The notes beneath the pieces are model-generated. The model did not search any database. It saw only the letters and a list, made by a program, of their open reading frames with translations, and was not told the origin of the DNA. The position numbers and the translations under genes were made by a program. Of a stretch of 24,496 nt of DNA, positions 1 to 5,926 are shown in pieces. Where the stretch lies: NCBI GenBank assembly GCA_045644025.1, contig JAZRGE010000082.1:1-24496 (forward strand), read 5' to 3'. The stretch is from JAZRGE01 sp045644025. GTDB taxonomy: Bacteria; Bacillota; Clostridia; Oscillospirales; Acutalibacteraceae. How positions within the stretch are numbered: position 1 is the first letter of the stretch; each line of letters begins with the position of its first letter.

Positions 1-244
1 ACACCATTTGGTCTACTTCCGCATCACAATTTCCGCGTACACAAACAATTTCTTCCTTTATGGGATTAAGCATTGCTATAACTTCCTTGGGCGCATATCC
101 CTCTGGCAGATCGTTTCTGGGGCCGTGATAGAGCACGTCGCCCAGCAATATTAATCTTTCCGCTTTTTCTTTTTTATAAGCTTCCAAAAGCCTGCCGCAA
201 AAAAGCGCCGAGCCATGAATATCCGAAGCAATTACAACTCTCAT
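1..244 (-). CDS. yfcE: YfcE-type metallophosphoesterase (phosphodiesterase), partial
   Basis: This is the N-terminal 81 residues of a calcineurin-like phosphodiesterase; the C-terminus lies beyond the left window edge. The visible metal-binding motifs are D-I-H near residue 8, G-D-V with H-G-P-R-N near residue 35, and G-N-C-D near residue 73. The run L-P-E-G-Y-A-P-K is very close to my memory of E. coli YfcE, a cytoplasmic Mn-dependent phosphodiesterase active on model substrates and of unclear physiological role. The ATG is preceded by AAAGGAG at good spacing. It lies 28 bases after the Gx-transporter gene and is probably its co-transcribed last member. Later metal ligands (the G-H-x-H block) cannot be checked here. 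Confidence 0.88.
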   Translation of the reverse strand, partial: MRVVIASDIHGSALFCGRLLEAYKKEKAERLILLGDVLYHGPRNDLPEGYAPKEVIAMLNPIKEEIVCVRGNCDAEVDQMV

Positions 245-272
245 CTTGGTTCTCCTTTATGATTTATGTTAA

Positions 273-785
273 CTAAAATTTTAGAGCTTTTCCGCCCTTT
301 TCCAAAGTGGCCGCAGCAGCAATTCCAATGAGAAAACCTGTTGCCGCGCCCGATATCAGGAGAAAAGGCAGATAGTAGATAATGCCCGGTGTGGCAAGTA
401 TAAGCATTGCCGCTGAAATCTGGCCTATATTGTGAGCCAGGGCACCCAGCACACTCTGGCCTGCAATGCCAATAAATTTTACCCTTTGCACCGCCCACAT
501 CACTGCCACACTCAAAACACAGCCCGATGCAGCATAGGCAAGGCTGAGAACACTGCCAAAAAGCAAATTGGATATCAGAACTCTTAATAGCCCGAATGGC
601 AGGGCATAGCCTATCCCCTTCTTCCGAAGCACAATAAGCACGAGCATATTGGGCAAGCCCAATTTAATACCCGGTATGGCAAAATCGAAAGGTACAAGGC
701 TTTCCACGTAGCCCAGCAACAACGCCACCGCAAGCATCAGCCCCAGCATTGCCGCTTTTTTTGCATTGTTTTTTCTTTCTCTCAT
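273..785 (-). CDS. Gx transporter family / heptaprenyl diphosphate synthase component I-like membrane protein
   Basis: A 170-residue polytopic membrane protein with about five hydrophobic segments. The motif I-P-G-I-K-L-G-L-P-N near residue 37 and G-A-L-A-H-N-I-G-Q near residue 113 are hallmarks of the Hpre_diP_synt_I (Gx transporter) family. These proteins resemble the substrate-binding S components of energy-coupling-factor transporters; the substrate is not established. The name linking the family to heptaprenyl diphosphate synthase is historical. Its ATG overlaps the stop of the upstream NusG-II gene as ATGA, with GGAG just upstream, so the two are probably translationally coupled. This pairing is common in clostridia. 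Confidence 0.85.
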   Translation of the reverse strand: MRERKNNAKKAAMLGLMLAVALLLGYVESLVPFDFAIPGIKLGLPNMLVLIVLRKKGIGYALPFGLLRVLISNLLFGSVLSLAYAASGCVLSVAVMWAVQRVKFIGIAGQSVLGALAHNIGQISAAMLILATPGIIYYLPFLLISGAATGFLIGIAAAATLEKGGKALKF

Positions 786-1117
786 TTTGCTATCTCCACG
801 GTAAGCTTATGGGGAATGCAAACAATTATTTCGCCTTGCTTTTCGATAGGCCTATGGCTCACGCACACCTGCTCGGGGCAATCAGCCGATTCCACCCACA
901 CTTTTCCGCCTTTCACAACAACCGTATTATAGCCCTGCTCTTCATCCGCAACAACCACGCTGCTATCTTTGCCCAACGGTATTTTTTTCACTGTTTTTCC
1001 GTCACGCTTAACAACGGCATAGCCGCCGGCAGGGCTAAACAAAAAGAAGGCCCCAAGAATGATCAAAGCAGCAACTATAACGCTCGCAGCGATTATTATA
1101 TCCGCCTTTTTTATCAC
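782..1117 (-). CDS. NusG domain II-containing protein
   Basis: A 111-residue protein with one N-terminal membrane anchor (about residues 5-27) followed by a small extracytoplasmic beta domain. The C-terminal half carries C-P-E-Q-V-C-V and I-V-C-I-P-H-K-L-T-V-E-I, the signature of the NusG_II family found beside Gx transporters. The start is GTG, with GGAGG ten bases upstream. The stop overlaps the next ATG in an ATGA junction. Function is unknown; conserved cysteines and gene pairing suggest an accessory role with the transporter, which is inference. No convincing promoter lies in the 48 bases before it, so it may depend on read-through from cysE past the palindromic terminator. Confidence 0.82.
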   Translation of the reverse strand: MIKKADIIIAASVIVAALIILGAFFLFSPAGGYAVVKRDGKTVKKIPLGKDSSVVVADEEQGYNTVVVKGGKVWVESADCPEQVCVSHRPIEKQGEIIVCIPHKLTVEIAK

Positions 1118-1129
1118 TCTATCCGCCTC

Positions 1130-1161
1130 CTAAAACAAATCAGCACCGATATCGGTGCTGA
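1130..1161 (-). terminator. Palindromic terminator/attenuator between cysE and the NusG-II gene
   Basis: Bases 1140-1161 form a perfect 22-base palindrome centred on GATATC. On the minus strand it can fold into a 9-bp hairpin with an ATAT loop and is followed by TTTGTTTTA. It starts right after the cysE stop and lies just before the GGAGG of the next gene, so it could terminate cysE transcripts or attenuate downstream genes. Confidence 0.6.
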
Positions 1162-1165
1162 CATT

Positions 1166-1798
1166 TTACTTTTCTTCTATCTGCTTCTTCAGCGCCTTTA
1201 TTTCATTGCGAAGCTTATCTATCTCCTGAGCTACAGGGTCGGGAATATGGACCTGATCCAATTCCTTAACCACCCTTTTACCTGCCAGACGCACTACTCT
1301 TGCAGGCACACCCACCACCGTGGAATCGGCAGGAACTTCGTGAAGCACAACGGCACCTGCGGCAATACGAGCTCTATCCCCCACCTTGAAGGGGCCGAGC
1401 ACTTTGGCACCGGCACTTATCATAACATTGTTGCCGATCGTGGGATGGCGCTTGCCTATATCTTTGCCCGTGCCGCCTAACGTGACACCCTGATAAATAA
1501 GCACGTCGTCGCCGATCTCGGCTGTCTCTCCTATTACCACACCTGTGCCGTGATCTATAACAAGCCTGCGGCCGATAGTGGCGGCCGGATGGATCTCTAT
1601 GCCTGTTTTCCTGGCGCAACGCTGGGATATCCAGCGGGCAATAAATTTCATTTTGTGAAGATAGAACCAATGGGCGCGGCGATACATTCTAACAGCCTTC
1701 ACACCCGGATAAAGGAAAAACACTTCCCAAAAGCCACGGGCAGCAGGATCGTGATCCTTAACAGCCTGAACGTCTTCTCTTATTCTCTCAAAAAGCAT
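1166..1798 (-). CDS. cysE: Serine O-acetyltransferase
   Basis: Transfers acetyl from acetyl-CoA to L-serine, giving O-acetylserine, the committed step of cysteine synthesis. The 210-residue protein has a helical N-terminal part and a left-handed beta-helix built from hexapeptide repeats (about residues 58-155). Family motifs are I-E-I-H-P-A-A-T-I-G, D-H-G-T-G-V-V-I-G-E-T-A and G-V-T-L-G-G-T-G-K, including the catalytic H and D. The C-terminus is a short charged helix. An ATG 8 codons upstream (1822) is in frame, but the one at 1798 has GGAGGGG six bases ahead and the typical M-L-F-E-R-I-R-E-D start. It is a short EpsC/CysE type. A strong promoter lies upstream; I see no T-box leader in the roughly 70 bases available. 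Confidence 0.93.
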   Translation of the reverse strand: MLFERIREDVQAVKDHDPAARGFWEVFFLYPGVKAVRMYRRAHWFYLHKMKFIARWISQRCARKTGIEIHPAATIGRRLVIDHGTGVVIGETAEIGDDVLIYQGVTLGGTGKDIGKRHPTIGNNVMISAGAKVLGPFKVGDRARIAAGAVVLHEVPADSTVVGVPARVVRLAGKRVVKELDQVHIPDPVAQEIDKLRNEIKALKKQIEEK

Positions 1799-1869
1799 TT
1801 TATCCCCTCCGTTCTTTCCCATTATATTCTTAAAACAAAATTTTGCAACCGATTTTCTGCTTTTTCGCT

Positions 1870-1898
1870 ATTATATCAGCAATATTTCTCTTCGTCAA
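1870..1898 (-). promoter_or_regulatory. Sigma-A promoter of cysE
   Basis: On the minus strand, TTGACG (1893-1898) is followed by a 17-base spacer and TATAAT (1870-1875), with TG one base before the -10 (extended -10). The leader to cysE is about 65 bases. A 5-bp dyad (CAAAC/GTTTG, 1896-1910) overlaps the -35. Confidence 0.85.
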
Positions 1899-1910
1899 AC
1901 AAAAAGTTTG

Positions 1911-1939
1911 TTTCCTTTTTGGCCATAGTTGTGTATAAT
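1911..1939 (+). promoter_or_regulatory. Possible promoter of the flavin-reductase-like gene
   Basis: A perfect TATAAT at 1934-1939 lies 22 bases before the ATG. The only -35 at 17-base spacing is the poor TTTCCT (1911-1916). The arrangement is back-to-back with the cysE promoter. Confidence 0.35.
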
Positions 1940-1961
1940 AGAACCGAAAGGTCGTGTGAAT

Positions 1962-2459
1962 ATGAATTTTACCGAGATCAACGCCAAAGAAATAAAAGAT
2001 AATCTGATAAGCATGGTTGCCGATGAGTGGATGCTCGTTTCGGCAGGAAGCGAAAAGGGTTGCAACACCATGACTGCATCCTGGGGCTTCTTCGGTGAGA
2101 TGTGGAATAAGGACTGCGCAATCACAGTAGTACGCCCCTCTCGCTACACCTACGAATTTTTGGAGAACAACGAATATTTCTCCCTTTGCTTTATGGGTGA
2201 AAACAAGGATATCCACAAGATCTGCGGTTCCAAATCGGGCCGAGATATAGATAAAATAAAGGCAACGGGACTCACCCCCATCTACACCGACGGCACGGTC
2301 TACTACGAAGAAGCAAGGGTTGTGGTGATATGCCGCAAACTTTATGCAGGCGATCTGGATCCTGCGGCTTTTGTAGATAAGGCAGCTTTGGAATCCTACG
2401 GCGGCACCAACTACCACAGAGCCTTTGTAGGCGAAATCGTGAAGGTTCTGGCAAAATAG
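1962..2459 (+). CDS. Flavin reductase family protein (FMN-binding split barrel)
   Basis: A 165-residue cytoplasmic protein of the flavin-reductase-like split-barrel family (the flavoredoxin/DIM6-NTAB group). The N-terminal half shows N-T-M-T-A-S-W-G-F-F-G-E, the usual FMN-phosphate-binding region, then V-R-P-S-R-Y-T-Y-E-F-L-E and F-S-L-C-F-M-G. Members bind FMN and reduce flavin or act as electron carriers; the partner here is unknown. The chosen ATG has AAAGG about 11 bases upstream, and longer in-frame starts lack a ribosome site. It is a single-gene unit with its own terminator, divergent from cysE. No redox partner gene is adjacent. Confidence 0.8.
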   Translation: MNFTEINAKEIKDNLISMVADEWMLVSAGSEKGCNTMTASWGFFGEMWNKDCAITVVRPSRYTYEFLENNEYFSLCFMGENKDIHKICGSKSGRDIDKIKATGLTPIYTDGTVYYEEARVVVICRKLYAGDLDPAAFVDKAALESYGGTNYHRAFVGEIVKVLAK

Positions 2460-2474
2460 ATCAAACATCAAAAC

Positions 2475-2505
2475 AAAAGGCGGCGTTCTCACGCCGCCTT
2501 TTTTT
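2475..2505. terminator. Bidirectional terminator between convergent genes
   Basis: A 7-bp stem GGCGGCG/CGCCGCC (2479-2485 with 2492-2498) has TTTTTTT on the plus side. Read from the minus strand, its tail is TTTTGTTTTG. It ends the flavin-reductase gene and can serve the opposing membrane-protein gene. Confidence 0.88.
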
Positions 2506-2539
2506 CTGCCCTAAAGCGCCCACGGGCAGAAACTATGCT

Positions 2540-2956
2540 TTAATATCTGCAAGATTTTGCAGCAAGGCAAATTGCAAGGTTAACGGCCTGAATCACAAGG
2601 AACACGAAGAAAAACGCGCCTGCTCCCACTAATACAGCCGAAAGCAGCGAGCCTACCGTGAGACCAATAACAAGCGCTGCAACACCAACAAAAAGCGTGC
2701 CTGCTGCTGCCGCCACAAGCGAACCTATTCTGCAAGGCAGGCACACTCTCCTACCCTCACCTGCGGAATTCACAGCACCTGCCGCAATAAGACCAACGAG
2801 TACCAAAGCCGCCACAGCAATAGCTATCCACACGCCCGTGATGATACCGGGAAGCAGACTGTTGGCAAAAAGAACGGCTATAAGCACACCGATCGCAGGT
2901 GCTGCCGCCACCGAGATAAGACTGAAAATATTAGTCAATTTTGTTTCACAACCCAT
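2540..2956 (-). CDS. Unknown four-helix membrane protein with cysteine pairs
   Basis: I do not recognise this 138-residue protein. It has four hydrophobic segments (about residues 8-33, 38-62, 78-101 and 104-132) rich in Ala, Val, Leu and Gly. Cysteines are C3, C72-x-x-C75 in the loop after helix 2, C130 at the end of helix 4 and C136 at the C-terminus. Arginines and lysines in the helix 2-3 loop and the tail suggest those parts are cytoplasmic. The ATG at 2956 has AAGGGAG nine bases upstream; an in-frame ATG 19 codons earlier lacks a ribosome site. The gene is divergent from rpmH, where many Firmicutes carry dnaA. No function is assigned. Confidence 0.7.
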   Translation of the reverse strand: MGCETKLTNIFSLISVAAAPAIGVLIAVLFANSLLPGIITGVWIAIAVAALVLVGLIAAGAVNSAGEGRRVCLPCRIGSLVAAAAGTLFVGVAALVIGLTVGSLLSAVLVGAGAFFFVFLVIQAVNLAICLAAKSCRY

Positions 2957-3057
2957 TTTCTCAACTCCCTTCCTAGAAGCATAAAGCTCCTTTGAATGTG
3001 GGCGCTGATTCATACTATTCAGGGCTGTCCCGCTGTGTTCCCAAGACTTTTATATAC

Positions 3058-3063
3058 ATTATA
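3058..3063 (-). promoter_or_regulatory. Possible -10 element for the unknown membrane-protein gene
   Basis: The minus strand reads CATATAAT here. It holds a perfect sigma-A TATAAT but no good -35. It also matches 7 of 8 positions of the sigma-E -10 consensus CATACAAT, again without a clear -35. Which sigma factor acts, if any, is undecided. It lies about 100 bases before the ATG. Confidence 0.3.
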
Positions 3064-3105
3064 TGCAAAAAATCGGATAAAATAGGTAAAAGCGGCAAAT
3101 TTATG

Positions 3106-3135
3106 TTGACATATCGGCAGTATTTGGGTTATAAT
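3106..3135 (+). promoter_or_regulatory. Sigma-A promoter of the rpmH-rnpA-yidD-yidC-jag operon
   Basis: Consensus TTGACA (3106-3111), an 18-base spacer and consensus TATAAT (3130-3135). The leader is roughly 80 bases and contains an imperfect hairpin (3166-3188, CCGTTTTGG/CCAAACGG). Confidence 0.88.
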
Positions 3136-3221
3136 TCATAGTCGGTAGATTTTGTTTTATCGGTGCCGTTTTGGTTTCGGCCAAACGGTTAAAATCACAA
3201 GCTATAAGGAGGGAATTTACG

Positions 3222-3356
3222 ATGAAAAGAACTTACCAGCCCAAGAAGCTGCACAGAAAGAAGGAGCACGGCTTCCTTAAGAGAATGGCCACTGCCAACG
3301 GCCGCAAGGTTCTTGCCCGCCGCAGAGCAAAGGGCAGAAAAGTTCTCACCGCCTAA
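3222..3356 (+). CDS. rpmH: 50S ribosomal protein L34
   Basis: A 44-residue, very basic protein of the large ribosomal subunit, full length for bacterial L34. The whole chain fits the family: M-K-R-T-Y-Q-P-K at the start, H-G-F-L-K-R-M in the middle and G-R-K-V-L-A-R-R-R-A-K-G-R-K towards the end. The ATG is preceded by AAGGAGGG at ideal spacing. It is the first gene of the conserved rpmH-rnpA-yidD-yidC-jag cluster, 25 bases ahead of rnpA, and sits behind a near-consensus promoter, as expected for a highly expressed ribosomal gene. Confidence 0.97.
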   Translation: MKRTYQPKKLHRKKEHGFLKRMATANGRKVLARRRAKGRKVLTA

Positions 3357-3381
3357 GGTGTGAACAAAAGGGTGAATAATT

Positions 3382-3735
3382 TTGCCAAAAACTGAAACTC
3401 TGAAACTGAATAAGGATTTCAAACGCCTCTACGGCAGAGGCAAGAGCTTTGTCCATCCGGTACTGGTAACATACATTATGCGCAACCGTACCGGGCGTTG
3501 CCGTATCGGTATTACCACCGGCAAAAAGGTTGGTAATGCCGTTCAAAGGAACAGAGCGCGGCGTGTCATACTGGCTGCATGGCGAGAACTGGCTCCCCGA
3601 GTCTCGGGCGGGTTTGATCTTGTTTTTGTGGCCCGTGCCAAAACGCCTTTTGTGAAAAGCACCGATATAAGCCGAGTCCTTTACAAACAGTTATCAGAAT
3701 CCGGAGCTATTCAAAATGAAATGGTTGCTGATTAA
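3382..3735 (+). CDS. rnpA: Ribonuclease P protein component
   Basis: The protein subunit that assists the RNase P ribozyme in removing 5' leaders from pre-tRNAs. It has 117 residues, normal for the family. The N-terminal L-N-K-D-F-K-R-L-Y begins the fold, and the diagnostic R-N-R motif lies at residues 56-58 within N-A-V-Q-R-N-R-A-R-R. The start codon is TTG (3382) with AAAGGGTG about eight bases upstream; no better in-frame start exists. Its 3' end overlaps yidD by 20 bases, so the two are likely coupled in translation. Confidence 0.95.
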   Translation: MPKTETLKLNKDFKRLYGRGKSFVHPVLVTYIMRNRTGRCRIGITTGKKVGNAVQRNRARRVILAAWRELAPRVSGGFDLVFVARAKTPFVKSTDISRVLYKQLSESGAIQNEMVAD

Positions 3736-3955
3736 ACTTATCCGTTTTTATCAAGTCTGCATCTCCAGCCGCACGGTTGCACACTGCAGATTCACACCAA
3801 CCTGCTCCGCCTACGCCATAGAGGCTATAAGCACTCATGGCGCCTTGAAGGGCAGCGCTTTGGCTGCCTGGCGCATTTTGCGCTGCAATCCGTTTTGTAA
3901 GGGCGGATATGATCCCGTTCCGCCCCGAAAGAAGAAAGAAAAAAGTGATCGGTAA
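3716..3955 (+). CDS. yidD: Membrane protein insertion efficiency factor YidD
   Basis: A 79-residue small basic protein associated with the inner face of the membrane, which aids YidC-dependent insertion. Family signatures are all present: I-R-F-Y-Q-V at the N-terminus, C-R-F-T-P-T-C-S-A-Y-A near residues 23-33, R-C-N-P-F-C-K-G-G-Y-D-P-V-P near residues 56-69, and a lysine-rich tail. The ATG lies inside the end of rnpA with GGAG upstream. Its position between rnpA and yidC is the classic one. Confidence 0.95.
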   Translation: MKWLLIKLIRFYQVCISSRTVAHCRFTPTCSAYAIEAISTHGALKGSALAAWRILRCNPFCKGGYDPVPPRKKKEKSDR

Positions 3956-3999
3956 TCACCGTATGCAAACCCCATTTTAAGGGGCAAGGGAGTTTTGAA

Positions 4000-4929
4000 A
4001 TGAATTTTTTTGATATTATCAATAAGCCGATCGGCTGGATACTTGAAGTTCTCAACAATATCTGCGGCAACAATTTTGCCTTGGCTATTTTGTTGCTCAC
4101 AATCGTTGTAAACGTCATCACCATTCCTCTTTCCATCCATTCTCAGAAGACTTCCGCCAAGCAGGCAAGGCTTCGTCCCAGGCTGGATGTGCTTAAAAAG
4201 AAGTGCGGCGACGACAAAATGAAATACAACGAAGAAATGCAGAAAATTTACGCTGAAGAAGGCGTTTCTATGACAGGCGGTTGCCTGCCCATGTTTATTC
4301 GTCTGCCCTTCTTCCTTGCTGTTTATAACGTTGTTCGCAACCCGCTCACCTACATCACCGGCCTTCCCGCCGATGTGCTTAATGGTGCCAAGGAAATTCT
4401 GGCCAAGGTTCTGGACAAACCTGTTAACAACCTTACAGAGCTGGATATTATCGGCAAACTGAGCGATAGCAGCTTCACAAGCCAGCTTACTCCCGAAGCA
4501 TTGAATAGCATTAAATCCGCCGCAGAGACAGTGGATTTCAACTTCTTTGGAATCCCGCTGGAACAGTCTCCCGTGTTCAGTATGAACATTTTCGGGGATT
4601 TCCGGCTTATATGGCTTATCCCCATTCTTTCCTTCCTCACAGCCCTGCTCTCCGGTATGATTTCTTCCAAGCTCCAGAAAAGATCCAATCCCGAAACCCC
4701 CAATATGGGTTGCCTTATGATAGGTATGCCTATCTTCTCGCTGGTAATTGCTTTTAGCGTACCCGGCGCCGTGGGCTTCTATTGGGCTTGTTCCAATCTT
4801 GTGAGCGGTATCATTCAGGTGTTCCTGCAGCTCTACTACAGCCCCAATCACATCATTGCCAAGCAGCAGGTAGCCGATACACTTAAAAATTGGGAAACAG
4901 AACAAAAGAAAATAAACCGCAGGGCCTAA
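4000..4929 (+). CDS. yidC: Membrane protein insertase YidC/SpoIIIJ (Oxa1 family)
   Basis: Inserts and folds membrane proteins, alone or with SecYEG. In spore formers the SpoIIIJ paralogue is genetically linked to the SpoIIIA channel. It has 309 residues. The core is a helix at 26-46, a charged cytoplasmic hairpin at 47-90, a helix starting around 93-112 (containing G-G-C-L-P-M-F-I-R-L-P), then helices at about 203-223, 238-258 and 262-280. An extracytoplasmic insert of about 80 residues (117-200) separates helices 2 and 3. Two points are unusual. N38 stands where the conserved hydrophilic-groove arginine is expected, five residues before the conserved P43. I also see no lipobox at the N-terminus. 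AAGGGAG precedes the ATG. Confidence 0.93.
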   Translation: MNFFDIINKPIGWILEVLNNICGNNFALAILLLTIVVNVITIPLSIHSQKTSAKQARLRPRLDVLKKKCGDDKMKYNEEMQKIYAEEGVSMTGGCLPMFIRLPFFLAVYNVVRNPLTYITGLPADVLNGAKEILAKVLDKPVNNLTELDIIGKLSDSSFTSQLTPEALNSIKSAAETVDFNFFGIPLEQSPVFSMNIFGDFRLIWLIPILSFLTALLSGMISSKLQKRSNPETPNMGCLMIGMPIFSLVIAFSVPGAVGFYWACSNLVSGIIQVFLQLYYSPNHIIAKQQVADTLKNWETEQKKINRRA

Positions 4930-4960
4930 CCTGCTGACCGTTTATAAGGAGGTCATTCCA

Positions 4961-5893
4961 TTGATTAAAGAAGCAATTGGTGTTGGTGAAAGCATTGAAG
5001 ACGCCAAGGAAAGTGCCATACTCAAACTTGGCCTAAATGCCACCGACGATTACGATATAGAGGTTCTTGAAACCCCCAAAAAGAAGACTTTAGGTCTTTT
5101 TGGCGGTTCGTTGGCAAAGGTAAAGGTTTCCATTGAGGTTGCCGATCCCAAGCCCGAAGCCCCCAAGAAAGAAAAGAAGCAGCCCGCAAAGAAGGAGAAA
5201 GCCCCCAAAGCCACTGCTCCTGCCCCCGAAAAGGCTGCCGAAAAATCTATGGCCTACACCCCCATTGCAGAGGCTGTAAGCGCCGATAAGATCGATCCCA
5301 ACAGTCAGATCGGCAAAAGCGTTGCTTATATCACCGAAGTTTTGGTCAAACTCTCTGTTGAGAACGTTGATATTAAAGTTGCCGAGATCGAAGGCGGCTA
5401 CCTCATCACCCTGGATGGTGAAAATCTTGGCTCTATTATCGGCCACCGTGGAGAGACTCTCGATGCTCTTCAGTATCTTGCCTCCCTCAAAGCCAACGAG
5501 AAGGGCAGCTACGTGAGAATTGCCCTCAACATAGGCAACTATCGCGAGAAGCGCGAAGAGGCTCTTCGCAGCCTGGCAAGGCGTATGGCTTCCCAGGTGC
5601 TCCGTTCGGGCAGAAATCGCCGCTTGGAGCCCATGAACCCTTATGAGCGCCGCATTATTCACACCGAGATCCAGGGCATTGAAGGTGTTGTTTCCAACTC
5701 TGTGGACGAAGGCATTAATCGCCGCGTTGTTATAAGCCCCGAAAAGGGTGGCAGATCCGATTTCGGCGGAAGAAACAACCGTGGCCGCAGAGGCGATAGA
5801 AATCGTTCCAACAACACCGCAGCCCCCGCTACCGATCGCCCTGCCAAGAAGGATGCAGGAGATATCCCCCTTTACGGCAAGATCGAAAAATAA
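4961..5893 (+). CDS. jag: Jag/KhpB RNA-binding protein (SpoIIIJ-associated)
   Basis: A cytoplasmic RNA-binding protein linked with YidC/SpoIIIJ. Its domains are a Jag-N segment (residues 1-55, with K-T-L-G-L-F-G), a Lys/Ala/Pro-rich linker (62-98), a KH domain (about 115-190) with the G-x-x-G-type loop I-I-G-H-R-G-E at 159-165, and an R3H domain (about 195-258) with R230-x-x-x-H234. A 50-residue tail follows, rich in Arg, Gly and Asn (264-288), ending in I-P-L-Y-G-K-I-E-K. At 310 residues it is longer than Bacillus Jag, mainly through linker and tail. The start is TTG with a perfect AAGGAGGT eight bases before it. It is the last conserved gene of the operon. Confidence 0.94.
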   Translation: MIKEAIGVGESIEDAKESAILKLGLNATDDYDIEVLETPKKKTLGLFGGSLAKVKVSIEVADPKPEAPKKEKKQPAKKEKAPKATAPAPEKAAEKSMAYTPIAEAVSADKIDPNSQIGKSVAYITEVLVKLSVENVDIKVAEIEGGYLITLDGENLGSIIGHRGETLDALQYLASLKANEKGSYVRIALNIGNYREKREEALRSLARRMASQVLRSGRNRRLEPMNPYERRIIHTEIQGIEGVVSNSVDEGINRRVVISPEKGGRSDFGGRNNRGRRGDRNRSNNTAAPATDRPAKKDAGDIPLYGKIEK

Positions 5894-5926
5894 CTTTTAA
5901 GCAATTCTGAGAAAGGAATTGATATT

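Noticed and set aside
1799..1869. T-box or other riboswitch leader for cysE
   Set aside because: The leader after the assigned promoter is only about 65 bases and shows no T-box sequence or antiterminator structure.
1895..1911. CAAAC-AAAAA-GTTTG dyad between cysE and the flavin-reductase gene as an operator
   Set aside because: The arms are only five bases in an AT-rich stretch; chance is a sufficient explanation even though it overlaps the cysE -35.
2957..3221. Replication origin upstream of rpmH
   Set aside because: No clustered DnaA-box-like sequences and no dnaA gene; the AT-rich stretch is explained by promoters.
3956..3999. CCCC-ATTTTAA-GGGG inverted repeat between yidD and yidC as a terminator
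   Set aside because: Only four base pairs, with no T-run after it, and it overlaps the yidC ribosome-binding region.
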